A DNA stretch of 64,000 nt from Diospyros lotus (GCF_014633365.1 NC_068352.1:17269310-17333309); one strand, 5' to 3'. Numbered from the stretch's first letter, positions 1-11,690 are shown. Made by a program: numbers and translations. The notes: generated by a model from the sequence alone, not told the origin.

Positions 1-600
1 TCTGGATATTTAGGAGGATTTGTAAATTCTGAACTCGAGAATTCGGAAAAATTCTCAATCATCGAACTCATAGATTCGAAAGTATTTGAAAATCTTGAAC
101 TTAAGGATTCGGGGCCATCCCCAATCACCGAAGCCAGAGATTCTGGAATTTGAGTGATTCCTGAACTCTGTGCTTCGGTACCTCTCTGCAGCATTTTTAA
201 GTATATTAAATTTATATTTTTTAAGTTACATCAAAGTTATATTAAATTTTTATTTCTTTACTTTTAATTTGTTTAGTTGCTTTAATTTTAGTAATTTTAA
301 AAGTTAAATCAACATTTATATTTATAATTTTTTTGAGTTGTTTTAATTTTAGTTTTCTTAAATTTTTTTAAAAGTTACATCAAAATTCATATTTTCTTTT
401 TTTTTTTGTCTTCAATTGCTTAAAATTTAATTTTTTTAGTTAAATATAAAAGAGAAAGAAAAATTAAATAAAATTACATTAAATTAAAACTAACAATAAA
501 ATATTATTATAAATCACTTAAATAACTTGATCCATTTTAGAAATACAACCAATAAAAGTACTAATAAAAATAATTAATTAATTCAATGTTCCATCCTACT
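1..600. other. AT-rich flank with a short GAATTC/GATTC-type repeat patch
   Basis: No gene is visible. Bases 1-190 carry loosely repeated pieces of the GAACTC, GATTCGG and GAATTC type in both orientations. They resemble a low-GC version of the repeat block at 2818-3062 on the other side of the PMD pseudogene. Bases 190-600 are plain AT-rich DNA with homopolymer runs. The repeat patch could be a degraded terminal region of an element carrying the PMD gene. That is inference. Confidence 0.35.
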
Positions 601-634
601 CGTGCTTGAATTAGACTTGCTCATCGTGTTTGAA

Positions 635-2735
635 TTAGTCTTGTTCATCTTGATTGGGGGGTTGAGAAGTACGAGATGTGGAGGCTCCGGCAGCATCACA
701 CGGGGGCGATGGATTGAAGATTGTAGAAAATGATTGAATACGGTTTACGTGGATACACGTCTCTCTCCATGCATCTGAGGATATGGGTTCTACACTTGAC
801 ATGATAAGATTGAGAGCACGTAATGCAACACGATTACGCTGAAAAAAAATATATATCAATTTTTTTAATTTAAATAAACTATATTCAATAATAACTTAAA
901 CATAAACTTAAAATCTTACTACTTTAGCAGGACTAAGTAGATCTTCGCCACCTCTATCGAACTCTGATCTACGTTCAGGATTTTGTATCAATGCATGAGT
1001 AATAGATTGATACCACAGTAAGTAATCATATGTAAAGTGCCATGGAAATTCACAAGGTTTACCACGTCGATGTGGTGGTAATAAATGAATATCCCACCGA
1101 TTCCAACTATCGTCGATAAATGCATAAATTACTCGATATGATGCCGTACCTGCACCCCGTTTAGCTTCAATAGGTGATAATGGAGGTGGAAGAATAATTT
1201 GTACATACCCAAACTGTCGTAACACTCTCTCAAGATGATATGGTTCGATAATACTTCCACATTTCAAACAACCCGAGAAAAATGTAATCTCTAATAATGG
1301 GTGATGTGCACGAGCCCTCCAATACGGCATCCAAATTACCTGCAAGTGTTTTTTTAATGTAAACATTAATTTTAGAATATATTAATTAATTTATAAAATC
1401 ATAACACGAAAATAAAATACCTCGTCTAGTGATAAATCATCAATCTGCTCCCTCACAGATTGTAAAGTATCATTATCACGAACAGGTAACCAACAAAGAG
1501 CCCGTAGTTGTTTCTCACTATATAACAAATTGTATTTATTTCTACTAAATTAAAAATGTTCATATACCCATGCCTGTAAATTTGATATAAATAATTATTA
1601 ATATATGTTAAATATATGTACATACATAACATAGAGTTATGAAATTAAAATAATTACCTCAAGTAACGTAAGATATCCACTAATGCTCTTCACCTCTCGT
1701 CTACTCGCAATGCCAAGTTATCTATATAAATATGCTAGGCATGCAGCTCCCCATGGATAACTACCAATCATACTCAAATCATCCAACAATGTCAAATAGG
1801 CCACTGAAACTAATGTACCGCTCTTATCTACAAATAAGCTACAGCCTAATAAAAATAACATATATGCTCTATTGACATGTTAGATTTCTTCGTTGGAAAC
1901 TGAATCTGGTACATGCATGAATGTTTTTCTCAACCAATCTAACTTTACAAATGGTCCTCTATTTTCTGCTATCTGTTGGGCTGCTATATCTATTAAAATC
2001 CCAAGTAAACTAGATAATAAATCACGAGTTTCATTAAAACTCAAATGATAAGGGATAGATACAGGCCTTCCAGTGACTGAAATCTTCAAAATAGACGACA
2101 CATCATATAATGTTATACTCAACTCTCCAAATGGTAATTGGAATGTATTCGTCTTTGGCTGCCATCTTTCTGTAAATGCTGACACAATCGTAGGATTTAT
2201 AAAATGATACGTGCAATCTATCAAAGGTGATAAACTAAAGGCCATAACGATATCACGAACACGTTGATTATTTAATGGCCATTCGGGAATTTTTAATCCA
2301 TGACTTCTACATTTTAATACACCTCTTTCCTGTTAAAATAATAAAATACTTAATTATTTCAATTATAATAATAACATTGGTGTAACAAAAAAAATAAATA
2401 TAACTTACCTCTCCTAACCATATTGCAAACGCAACATGATTTTTAAAGCTTTTCAGAATTGATGGATCCTCAGGGCCTCCAGGTAATGGTCCAATAGAAA
2501 TATCATCGTGATCAGATAGTTGCTCTTGCTGACTGGCCTCAGGAGCATCAACAGCAACAACAACAACAACAGATGGTGAGGCATATGACTCTGAAAGAGA
2601 TGGATCTGCTGCCTCTGATACATCTAGTGGCTCACTAGTACCCTCCACTATTTTCCTTCTCCTCGATGCAGTGGGACGCTGTCGAGAGGAAGAAGGAAGA
2701 GCTTATTCTGCTTCATTTCTTCTGCCGCGTACCAT
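635..2735 (-). pseudogene. Plant mobile domain (PMD / MAIN-LIKE) gene, broken
   Basis: Five exons can be joined on the minus strand: about 2735-2409, 2329-1658, 1573-1421, 1339-920 and 838-635. The joins use GT-AG sites and restore a continuous PMD reading. Recognisable family pieces are FAIWLGEERGVLKCRSHG across the first junction, FTERWQPKTNTFQLPFGE, LLGCSLFVDKSGT, YPWGAACLAYLYR, LPVRDNDTLQSVREQ, FGYVQ and the C-terminal PERR-type tail ending at 635. PMD proteins (MAIN and MAIL family in Arabidopsis, also found inside transposons) are nuclear and act in gene silencing or genome stability. In-frame stops occur near the N-terminus (TAA at 2705-2703), after NEEI near 1880, after AYLYR near 1721, and early in exon 3. 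It therefore looks like a pseudogene, or a copy decaying within a transposon. The family call is firm. The exon ends are by eye. Confidence 0.8.
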
Positions 2736-2817
2736 ATCTATACAATATAAGACACAAATTATTAATATTTTCTAAAACACAAGATTAATTAAAAATTAAC
2801 ATTAATTAAAAAATTAA

Positions 2818-3062
2818 TTAGGCAGCCCCGAACAAGGAGTTTCGGGGGGTCGGGATTCCCCGAATCTCAATGTTCGGGGGAAGCCCCACCCCCTCGAACA
2901 GCTTGCCCCGAACAACGGAGTTCAGGGGAGCCCCAACCCCCCAAAACTCATTGTTCGGGGGGTGGGGCTTCCCCCGAACACTGAGATTCGGGGGGTGCGG
3001 GTTCCCCCGAATCTCAAGGTTCGGGGGAACCCCCATCCCCCGAACGCCCCAGTTCAGGCGGT
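2818..3062. repeat. GC-rich minisatellite-like block of direct and inverted CCCCGAA/TTCGGGG units
   Basis: About 245 bp of GC-rich DNA in an AT-rich setting. It consists of alternating CCCCGAA and TTCGGGG words joined by CTC, CAATG or CCCCA spacers roughly every 25-35 bp, in both orientations. It can fold into several stem-loops and contains many G-runs on both strands. Open frames on both strands here are a by-product of the repeat. It lies just upstream of the PMD pseudogene start, so it could be a promoter-proximal or transposon-end repeat. Confidence 0.7.
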
Positions 3063-3205
3063 AACCCTGTCGGCCGGCTTCTGGGAACTCCGACGAGTCC
3101 CAACACTATCACATCTACCATGAAATCAAAATAGAAGGCAAAATGTTTACCTGTTTATGCGATTTGGGGGACTCCAACAAGCTGGATGAGGCAGGCAAAG
3201 TGGGC

Positions 3206-3281
3206 GAGGCTAAGTCGGCAGCGCTGTCATAGAAGAAGAAAAAGAGGCTAAGTCGGCGGCGCTGTCACAGAAGAAAGAGAA
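3206..3281. repeat. Two-copy 38-bp tandem duplication
   Basis: GAGGCTAAGTCGGC begins at 3206 and again at 3244, followed in both by a GCGCTGTCA-AGAAG tail. The two copies differ at a few bases. No function is apparent. Confidence 0.7.
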
Positions 3282-3283
3282 GA

Positions 3284-3794
3284 ATAAAAAGAATAGGGTT
3301 TGATGCGCGTGGGTGTAGTTTTTGAGGGTTGAGTGTGTGGAGGGTATATTTGGCATGTAAATGGTTGCAAAAAGTAATAAGTGTGGCTGTAAATAGTAAA
3401 ATTTAATATTTTAGTTAGAATGGTTACGAAGAGCAAATTCTATGGTTGCAAATAGAATTTCCCATATGTGAAATTAAATTACAACTATCATTGTCACTCA
3501 CTGCCCATAAACGAAAATTACAACTACCCCTCCCTTTTAGGCTGCCTTTTTTTAATCAAAAAACAATTATGGCCCACACCCCACTCCACTCCCTCTTTCT
3601 ATCTAAAATCACTTTCTAGAGAAAGAGAGAAATTATGGGACATATCGCAGTGTGGGAGTTTTATCGTTTTGCAGGGGTGATTTTTTGTGGGCATTATGTA
3701 CTGTGTTTCTTATCTGGTGCGTTGCCGTATACCGTGATTAATCTCTCCTACGTACGTGAGGCAGTGTGTGGGGGCCCTTAAGGTGAGGAATTTT
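3284..3794. other. Non-coding stretch, nothing recognised
   Basis: Short frames here are not supported by codon-like composition or family resemblance. The sequence is ordinary AT-rich intergenic DNA with a CT/GA-rich patch near 3590-3630. Confidence 0.5.
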
Positions 3795-3796
3795 AG

Positions 3797-4885
3797 GGCA
3801 TGTTCTCTTTGCTGTTTTTAACTCGTTTTGAGTTTTTAATTTTTCAAAACACTGAAAACGCGTTATTTTTTCTATTTTCAAAAACGCGTTTTCGAAAACA
3901 AGAAAAAAAAATTGTAAAGAAAACTCAAAACAATAAGATGTTTTGGGCGTTTTCAGTGAAAACACACTGAATATGTCAAAACACGGAAAACGGATCCAAC
4001 CCCCCATCGACTGCAGATACGCACCTCTCCTCTCTCTCTCTCTCCTCTTTTCTACACTTTTTCCTCTCCTATTTTCTCCACTTTTTCCTCTCCTCTTTTG
4101 GCCGTCGACCGCCATCGCTGAGCTTCTGGCCCGCCGTCTCCTTTCTCCCGTCTGAGCTTCTGGCTCGCCACCACCATCGCCATCACCGTCGCTGACCGCT
4201 TCCGCCATCATCACCGCTGTCGACCACCCCCCATCGCAAACCCTCACATCGCGACCGACGCCACCACCCACCGCCATTGATCGCCCCCGTCTCCTTTCTC
4301 TTCTTTTCTCTTCTGACCCGCCACCACCCACCGCCGTTGACCGAAATCCTAGCATTGCGCTCGCCACCACCGAATGACCGAGCATCTCCTCCCCTTTACC
4401 ATGGTTTCTTCCTGCTTGCTGTTGCGACTTTTCTCCCTTCCCTTCTATGATTTGATTTGTTGGTTGTTTTGTTTTGTTTTATTTTGTTTTATTTAAATAT
4501 TAAATTAAATATGTAATATAATTTTTTTAAAAAATATTTTTAAATTTTTGAATTATACCGTGATAATGTTATGTTATTTTATAATTTATAATTACTTTCT
4601 TTCATTTTTAAAATTAAATTATCAATTATCTCTTGAATTATAATTTAAATCTTTGAATCAAATTAATAATGTATTAATAAATATATATAATTTATTTGAA
4701 ATCAAATTTATTTAACAAAATATTATAAAATAAATTTTTTCAAAATTTCAAAATAAACATGTTTTTCAGTTTTTTATTTTGAGAAATAATTTTTTAAAAT
4801 AACAAAAAAAATACATTTTTAAAAATTTTAAAACAGACACTTAAAATATAAAATTAAAAATAAATTTAAAAGTCAAAATAGAAAA
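3797..4885. mobile_element. Possible MITE-like repeat, family A copy 1
   Basis: The left part (TGTTCTCTTT, then TTTTGAGTTTTTAATTTTTCAAAA) and the right part (ACACTTAAAATATAAAATTAAAAATA) are loosely inverted to each other. Both also occur in a shorter copy at 10395-10665. The interior includes a CT-rich, GCC-rich stretch (4020-4330) that gives a low-complexity minus-strand frame, which I do not believe is a gene. No clean target-site duplication was found, so both boundaries and class are uncertain. Confidence 0.3.
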
Positions 4886-5066
4886 CTGAGTCATAAATTT
4901 GAGTAAAAAAGAAGACGACTTACCTTTTCACCCAAAAGATTATGAGTCATAAATAAAAGCTTCTTCCCCAAGTGGGGTATGATTTGACACTCAAATGGCA
5001 GAAAGAGAAGAGTAGAGAAGAGGGACAAATTTTCAAGTTTTGGGAGGATGAACTGAAAGGATGAAG

Positions 5067-5091
5067 AGGAGGAGGAGGAGGAGGAGGAGCA
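5067..5091. repeat. AGG/GGA microsatellite
   Basis: A run of GAGGAGGAGG-type triplets. It yields a poly-serine shadow frame on the minus strand and nothing more. Confidence 0.8.
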
Positions 5092-5816
5092 ACTCATAAA
5101 TATAGCAACAGCAGCACAAGACAAGGACAAACTAAGTCAGTCATCAATCAATTATTCAATCATCTTCCTGGCTAGCCAGTATACGAAAATTTAAAATGGA
5201 AATTAAAAGTTATTATTTAAAATAAAAATAAAAACGTGTAAATGAAAAATATTGAGATTTTTTCTTGTAAATGTAATTTTTAATACAAAAAATTATAAAA
5301 AAATAATTATTTAATTTAAAAATAAATATAAATTTTATAATTTATTTAAATAAATTATAAAAAAATTAAACGTATGAGAAAACTTTATTTTAAAAAGCTT
5401 TATTTGGAATTTAAAAATTTTAAGAATTCTTTTTTTTTTTTTTTGGTTATGGGTCAGTAAGCAACCACCCATTGTCCCTCCCACCTTGGTCAATCGAGTC
5501 ACCTGCCAATCAACTCATCCATTGGTCAATTGACTCATCGATCAATGGCAATCGACCCATTACTTCCCTCATTAACGACTCTTGTTCCCTTCTCTCTTTT
5601 TTATCGATGATCTTTATTTTATTTTTCCTTTTTTATTAGCAACCATGAACAATACACGAGTATTTTATGCACAATTATTAGAGATATGAGGTGCGTGATT
5701 GTAATAAAATTAAAAATTAAAAAATATAATAAATTCATTTTTAAGTTAGAAAGGTCAAATAATTATAAAAAGAAGTTAAAAGGTATATTTATACGTTATT
5801 TATTGTTAGAGAGTGC
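5092..5816. other. Intergenic stretch without a gene
   Basis: AT-rich DNA. Between 5460 and 5570 there are several copies of a short (C)AATCGA(C)TCA / TCAATTGACTCATCGATCAA-like word, similar in style to the larger motif field near 18 kb. No credible coding sequence is present. Confidence 0.45.
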
Positions 5817-5824
5817 CTTACGTA

Positions 5825-6447
5825 TAGAGATGTCAAAAGGGTCGGGCCGGCCCGAGTCAGCCCATAGGCTTTTTAAACGGGCTGAGCCGGGCTAGCCCGT
5901 GGGCTAGAGGTCGGGCCCTTAGCCCACAGGGCCTAACGGGCCAGGCCTAGTGGGCCCGGCCTTTTTTTTTTTTTAATAATTTTTTTAAAAATAATACATA
6001 TAATATATACATATATAAATATCAAAATAATACATATATAAAAATCAATTTTTTTTCTTTTTAAAATATTTTCTATCTTAATTTTTAAGTTTTAAATATT
6101 ATTTCATCATTTTATATTTCAAAATTCTATATACCTTATAATTTTTTTTATGAATTGATATAAAAAATAATGTACATATAAAAAGGAGAATGTTTATTTA
6201 TAATTTAAATATATAACAAATTTAACTTAAAATTTTTAAATAAATTGATGATTACTATTTATATATATTGCGAAATATAAATTTTTTAGTAACCAATATC
6301 AATAATTACTAAAGAATAACATAATTTAAAAAAAAAAAAGAATAAGAGACTAACTGACTGGCCCATAAGAGCCTCATGGGCCCAGCCCATAAGGGCCCAA
6401 CGGGCTGGGCCCAGTGGGCCACCGGCCTGGCCCTTTTGACACCTCTA
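5825..6447. mobile_element. hAT-type MITE with 8-bp TSD
   Basis: Terminal inverted repeats begin TAGAGATGTCAAAAGGG on the left and end CCCTTTTGACACCTCTA on the right. Both subterminal zones are rich in GGGCC/GGCCC words and the centre is AT-rich. The 623-bp element is flanked by an exact 8-bp duplication CTTACGTA (5817-5824 and 6448-6455), which is the hAT superfamily signature. It has no transposase and is non-autonomous. Confidence 0.92.
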
Positions 6448-6701
6448 CTTACGTACCATCTGCATGTCAGGGCCACAACCTCAATTATAATATATTTGAA
6501 TGATTGTATTATTTATTTTTTTTTTGTTATTGTTCTTACATGGTCTTTTATTATTTGTGCTTTTAATTTTGACAAAAGAGATAAATTATAGATACAAATT
6601 TTAATTTACTATACAGGATAATGAGTCAACCCCCTGACCTACTAATACAAATTCTAACTTATCATGATTCAATCACTTGAACTATACTCTAGAAACTTTT
6701 A

Positions 6702-7167
6702 GGGTAAATCACACCAAATATTACTAAATTTTGGTGTGTTTTTTATTTTGGTCACTAAAGTTTAATTATTTGCAATGTGATCGCAGAAATTTAAAAAAAT
6801 TTGTAATGTGGTCACATATAAGATTTTCTGGCTACCTTATGGTCGGAGTAGATAACGTGGCGCTAATGTGACAAATAATAAAAATTATTGTGCAATAACA
6901 ACCAATCAAAACGTGTCACGTGTCAAATCTATCAAACCCATCAGTGTCACGTGACACATTTTGATTGGTTGTTATTGCACAATATTTTTATTACTTTCTA
7001 CACTTGCACCACGTGAGTGCCATGTCACTCACTCCAGCTGTAAAGTGGTCGAAAAATCTTATATGTGATCACATTATAAATTTTTTTTAAATTCTATAAT
7101 TACATTGAAAAAAATTAAAATTTAGCAATCAAAATAAAAAACACACTGAAATTTAATGATGTTATCC
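6702..7167. mobile_element. Fold-back (Mutator-like) MITE, nearly a full palindrome
   Basis: The 466-bp element is imperfectly palindromic along almost its whole length. The left half (GGGTAAATCACACC..., AATGTGGTCACATATAAG, CAATAACAACCAATCAAAA) is mirrored on the right. The flanks AAACTTTTA (6693-6701) and AAACTTCTA (7168-7176) form a 9-bp duplication with one mismatch, fitting Mutator-like insertion. The centre holds TCACGTGTCA and GTCACGTGAC, so G-box-like CACGTG sites sit in the loop region. It is non-coding. Confidence 0.8.
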
Positions 7168-7331
7168 AAACTTCTATTATTCTTTTTAAACAAGGCGCGA
7201 TGGGTTTCATTTCATTCCATTTTTTTAATTTTTTATTTGTTTTTTTTTTAGGTGGGAGGCGAGAGGTGGAGGTGGGGCCTGTTAGGACAGAAGGTGGTGT
7301 GACTGTGGGTGATGACTGATGAAACGAGTCC

Positions 7332-7332
<1 letters not shown>

Positions 7333-7360
<28 letters not shown>
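7333..7360. repeat. (CCTG)7 microsatellite
   Basis: Seven perfect CCTG units, with a related CCCG unit after them. It lies in a stretch with a GC/purine patch but no gene. Confidence 0.9.
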
Positions 7361-7362
<2 letters not shown>

Positions 7363-7596
7363 CGCAAGGACACTTCCTGCTGCAGCCCAACCCCCACACT
7401 CTCACTTTCCCCCCACTCCCACTCCCACTCTCTAAAAGATTTTAGAAAAAATCTCTCTTTAATCCTTTTTGCTTGAAAACGTAATTTTTTTTGTATTTTT
7501 ATAATTTAAATTGGAGTTTAAAGTGAAAAACATGTAAGAAAGATCTTTTTTTTATTTATTTTTATGAAAACAATATGTATATATATATATATGTTA

Positions 7597-7655
7597 AAAA
7601 AAGAAAAAGAAAAAAGAAAAAAGAAAAAAGAAAAAGAAAAAGAAAAAGAAAAGAG
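7597..7655. repeat. A/G-rich simple repeat (AAAAAG units)
   Basis: Repeats of AAAAAAG/AAAAAG follow an AT dinucleotide run at about 7575-7592. This is simple-sequence DNA. Confidence 0.85.
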
Positions 7656-7868
7656 GATGGGATGGGCATATATGCATATATGAATATTGCAAAAAGAGTT
7701 AAGACAGTTTGACACCCTTCTCCAAAACCAAAAGTGTAAGCAAATCTTCAGAGAAAGGCCCACAAAATATTAATTCCAGGGAAACCACAAGCTTTCTCCC
7801 ACTACCACCACAATTATTTCTTTTTTTTTCTTCTCTACAGAAGCATCGTATTATTTTGAATTTTATCA

Positions 7869-8216
7869 GCTCAATACATATTTTAACTCTTATATTTTTA
7901 TATTTTTTATTTAAATTTTTAAATTTTTTCATTATTTCTAATATACTCATAAGTTATGTAATTTCGAGTCAATTATATTTTTGAATTTTTTTTTATTTTA
8001 ATTATATTCTTAAATTTATTGTTCTTAATAAATTTATCTAAGTGTGTAATGGATTCAAAATTACATAGTTCATAAATATAATTGAAATAATAAAAAAAAT
8101 TTAAAAGTGCAATTAATTTGAGATTATAAGTTTAGAGGCATCTTTGAAATAATAAAAAATTGATTATTTAAATAAAAAAATACACCACTACAAGAATTAA
8201 AATATATATTTTATCA
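7869..8216. mobile_element. AT-rich palindromic MITE, family B copy 1
   Basis: The left end CTCAATACATATTTTAAC and the right end (read inverted, ATATATTTTAATTCTTG) are inverted repeats, and the interior is self-complementary. It shares layout and wording (ATACATATTTTA ends, TTTTTATTATTTTAATTATA, ATGTAATTT) with 9660-10011. A possible 9-bp repeat ATTTTATCA lies at both ends but overlaps the uncertain right boundary. It is non-coding. Confidence 0.5.
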
Positions 8217-9651
8217 ATTCTACCCTTCTATTAAGGCTCAGTCCCGGACACACCCTAACTCTTAATTGTATATATTATAATTTCAAAATCCATATATTGT
8301 TTACATTTTAGTTTTAATTATATTTTTTTTGGTCAAATAACTACATATTTTTTTAGTAAGTAAGAATAGTATAAAACACAAACAAATAAAATAGAGAGAA
8401 AAAAAAAACCAAAGTTTCATTGCCCCCTCCTTAATACACGGAGGAAAATCCACAATCCACGATTATATTACATAACACAACTCCAACTTCAAATCTAATA
8501 CTTTTTGGGGAAATTCTATTTGCACACGTTTCTTTTGTTTTCTACATTTATCTTCAATAATTGCATAATTATTTTTCAAAAATATCTTTATATATAATCT
8601 TTCCATTTGCATGGCCACCCATCATCGCACCCATCTATCCTCGCATGAACCTCAAGGAATGAGACTACCCATCATCGAATGTGGCCGCCCATCATCGCAC
8701 TCTAACACTCTATTCAGTGCTATCAGTCAATATAATACAACTAATAAAGTCACCAATTACAAATTATATTAATTATAAATTTAAAAATATCTTACAAATG
8801 GCAACATTATTGAAAAACTCCACGGGAGTATTCTAAAAAAAAAAATGACTTACAACAAAAAGATCGATCCGATGAATATGCATCGGCCTAATAATAAAAC
8901 TTATAAAAAATAAATTTAAAAATTGAAGATAAAACATATAATATAAAACGAAAGAAAAAGTCCAAAGACTCTTCTAGTAATACTAGCTCTTGACAAAGAG
9001 AAGATTGTCCCCGCAAAATATTCATAGAACGAAAAAAAATACAAACACATAACTGTAAAATTCTATTTGAAAACTATATAATGGATAAGGATAAGTCAAA
9101 TCTAAATCAATTCTAAAATATCAAATATGGTTATTTTAAATCCCTCAAACTCTTTTATAAATAGGTGAATCATTATTTTCTAAAAGTATGTCGCTAAAAT
9201 TAAACTCTTTTAACTATGAAATTATTACCAACTCTTTTAACTATGAAATTTAATTTAAAAATTAAAGTGTTGGTGTGAAAATTTTTCCAACATCTTAAAT
9301 CATTTTCTATATGGAAGAACTAATAAAATCTATTGTACAACAATAACCTAGCTTTTGTCTTACTGCTGAAATCTACTATTTTCTTTTGACTTTTGAATGC
9401 TACTCTAAGTCGAAGAAAATGATAAATTATTTTATTAAGTATTGTTTTTTACGTTACTTAATATTTTTAGATTGTTTTATAAGTGATTACCATAAATAGT
9501 TTTGTTAAAATATTTTGAGAATATTTTCTATATAAATGTTTTTATATATTATTTATTTATTTATATTTATTTATTAAGTATTGATCATAAATCAGAATTA
9601 TATATATATCGAACGCATGCATGCACGCACGCACGCACTCAAGATATATAT
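8217..9651. other. Intergenic AT-rich stretch without a gene
   Basis: No reading frame or RNA gene is recognisable. A CCCATCATCGCAC-type word repeats three times between 8623 and 8700, and a GCATGCATGCACGCACGCAC microsatellite occupies about 9615-9638. Confidence 0.5.
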
Positions 9652-9659
9652 AATAAATA

Positions 9660-10011
9660 GGCTAAATACATATTTTAGCCCATGTACTTGTATATATTTT
9701 TTATTTAAATATTAATTTTTTTTATTATTATAATTATACTCATGAAGTATATAATTTTGAGTTAACTGTACCCTTAAATTTTTTGTTATTTTAATTATAA
9801 CTCTAAATTATGTAATTTTGAATTAATTGAACACCTTGATAAATTTGTTGAGAATTATGAATTGAGGGATGTAATTAAAATAACAAAAAATTCATGAATG
9901 TAATTGACTTAAAATAAAAAATTCAGAGGTATTTTTAAAATAATAAAAAATTTAAGTGTCTAAATGAGAAAAAATGTACAAATATAGAGATTAAAATATG
10001 TATTGTATCGC
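9660..10011. mobile_element. AT-rich palindromic MITE, family B copy 2
   Basis: The left end GGCTAAATACATATTTTA is the inverse of the right end (TAAAATATGTATTGTATCGC). The 352-bp body is AT-rich and partly self-complementary. AATAAATA flanks both ends exactly (9652-9659 and 10012-10019), giving an 8-bp duplication. The flank is AT-rich, so chance is not fully excluded. It has no coding capacity. Confidence 0.65.
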
Positions 10012-10394
10012 AATAAATACACAACAATTTCATACTTTATCCTGATCAACTTCATCTTTCATCTTTTCTATCAAGTATTAGCTAGTTATATAAAGTTTTT
10101 AATTTTGTGAGTTACGTTTATATTTGTCATTTATCTACTCAAAATACTAAGAATATATATTACTAATGTAGTTATTTTCAAAACAAATAAATGATATAAT
10201 GTTACCATCTTGATTTGGTTCCCTATTTTTGTTTGTTTCAAAAGAATAATTAATTTGATTTTTTCTTAAAAAAAAGTTAACACACCCAAAATAAAAATAA
10301 AAATAAAATAATAATATATTAAATTTAAACATAAACAATCTAGTTTGGGCTCACACAATTGAAAGTCTTCACAATCATCTTCAACTCTAAATAA
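10012..10394. other. Non-coding AT-rich stretch
   Basis: Nothing recognised. Short frames are chance opens in AT-rich DNA. Confidence 0.5.
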
Positions 10395-10665
10395 TTAGTC
10401 CCTGTTCTCTTTATTGGTTTTAGATTGTTTTTAATTTTTTAAAATAGTAAATATATATTTATTTTTATATTTTAAAAAATAAAAAAATTGTAAAAAAACT
10501 CAAAATAATAAAAAGTTATTTTGGTTGTTTTTATTACAAACACTTAAAATTTTTAAGACACAGAAAATACTATAAATAAAAAAATAAATTTTCAGTAATC
10601 TCAAAATAGAGACACTCAAAATATAAAATTAAAAATTAATTTAAAACTAAAAATTAAAATACAAA
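10395..10665. mobile_element. Possible MITE-like repeat, family A copy 2
   Basis: It shares CCTGTTCTCTTT at the left, AAAACTCAAAATAATAAAA in the middle and ACTCAAAATATAAAATTAAA at the right with the longer copy at 3797-4885. No confident duplication at the ends was found. Confidence 0.3.
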
Positions 10666-11650
10666 AAAAAAAAAATTCTTTAGTCTCTCAGAATTTGATT
10701 ATTGAATCGTGACATATGTTAAACCAACTCCCTCAATATACAACCATGTAACATCATCGGAAGCTCAAGAATTATATTAAAAATATTCGTTCAACCTTTA
10801 AAGTAAATTAAGTTTTATTTAAGGTTGCGCTTTTAAATCTACAATTTTTGTTTGTTTGTTTAGGCAATCATTGGGATCATTTGAATGGAGGTTAAAGCAA
10901 TAAGAGAGGAGCCCTGTTCCAGTGTACGAATAGTTGACGCATGAAATGATCGAACAGAATGAAACTCGCTCGGCCAAGGTTCGACAAACTTCATCTAAGA
11001 TGAAATTCGCCCAACACACTGTTATTAAAAATAAAATAAAAAAATAAATAAAAATAAAAAATAATTAAAATTATAATATAAAAATTAAATCAAATTATAA
11101 TTATAATATAAAAAATAATTAAAATAAAATTCGCCCGCATAGCAGCTGATGGACTTCGTCCGCCCAACAACTTACCCACTGCTAGGCGGGCGACCTATTC
11201 AATTTGAGCGGACTTCATCCATAATGAAGTCTACTCGACTTTATTTGGACGCATGTTTTAAGGTAAAATAATAGTTTTAAGGTGAGAATATTTTTATTTT
11301 TTAATATTTTTAATCATCTTGTGTATCAGTCAATTTGGGTCAAGTAACATTACATAGAAGAATATGAAAGACGTGAAGATTTACATGAAACAGTAACAAC
11401 ACATACAATGAAGAACAAAATTAAGAAGAAGAAGATCCTGTGGTGGGATTGATTTTTGAGGGAAGTAAATCTATATGTTTTTTTGAGAGTGATTCTTAGT
11501 AAGTAGTACTAGGACACAACTTCAAACTTTTGACATCTATCTAGATACATACCTAATTTACCTTCTCCTCGATAATCCTGTAATGGGTTCGGCGAGCGAA
11601 GTGATAGCGTGTAAGTAAAGAAAAAAAAAAGTTGTGGGGGGTGATGAACC
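10666..11650. other. Intergenic stretch without a gene
   Basis: AT-rich DNA with two patches (10910-11020 and 11126-11260) that share words such as GACTTCATCC, TAATGAAGTC and TTCGCCC in both orientations. These may be remains of a small inverted-repeat element. No credible coding sequence was seen. Confidence 0.4.
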
Positions 11651-11657
11651 CGCCCGC

Positions 11658-11690
11658 CTATCTATCTATCTATCTATCAATCAATCTTTG
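11658..11690. repeat. (CTAT)n microsatellite
   Basis: CTAT units run into CAAT units. Confidence 0.85.

Noticed and set aside
2818..3064. Open frames on both strands (about 64-72 residues)
   Set aside because: They are translations of the CCCCGAA/TTCGGGG repeat block, with no protein-like composition.
3738..4385. 215-residue minus-strand open frame
   Set aside because: It is Arg/Gly-rich at one end and Phe-rich at the other, built on CT- and GCC-rich simple sequence inside a possible MITE, with no domain.
5825..6447. GC-rich ends as a CpG island or promoter
   Set aside because: The exact 8-bp duplication and inverted termini show it is a hAT MITE.
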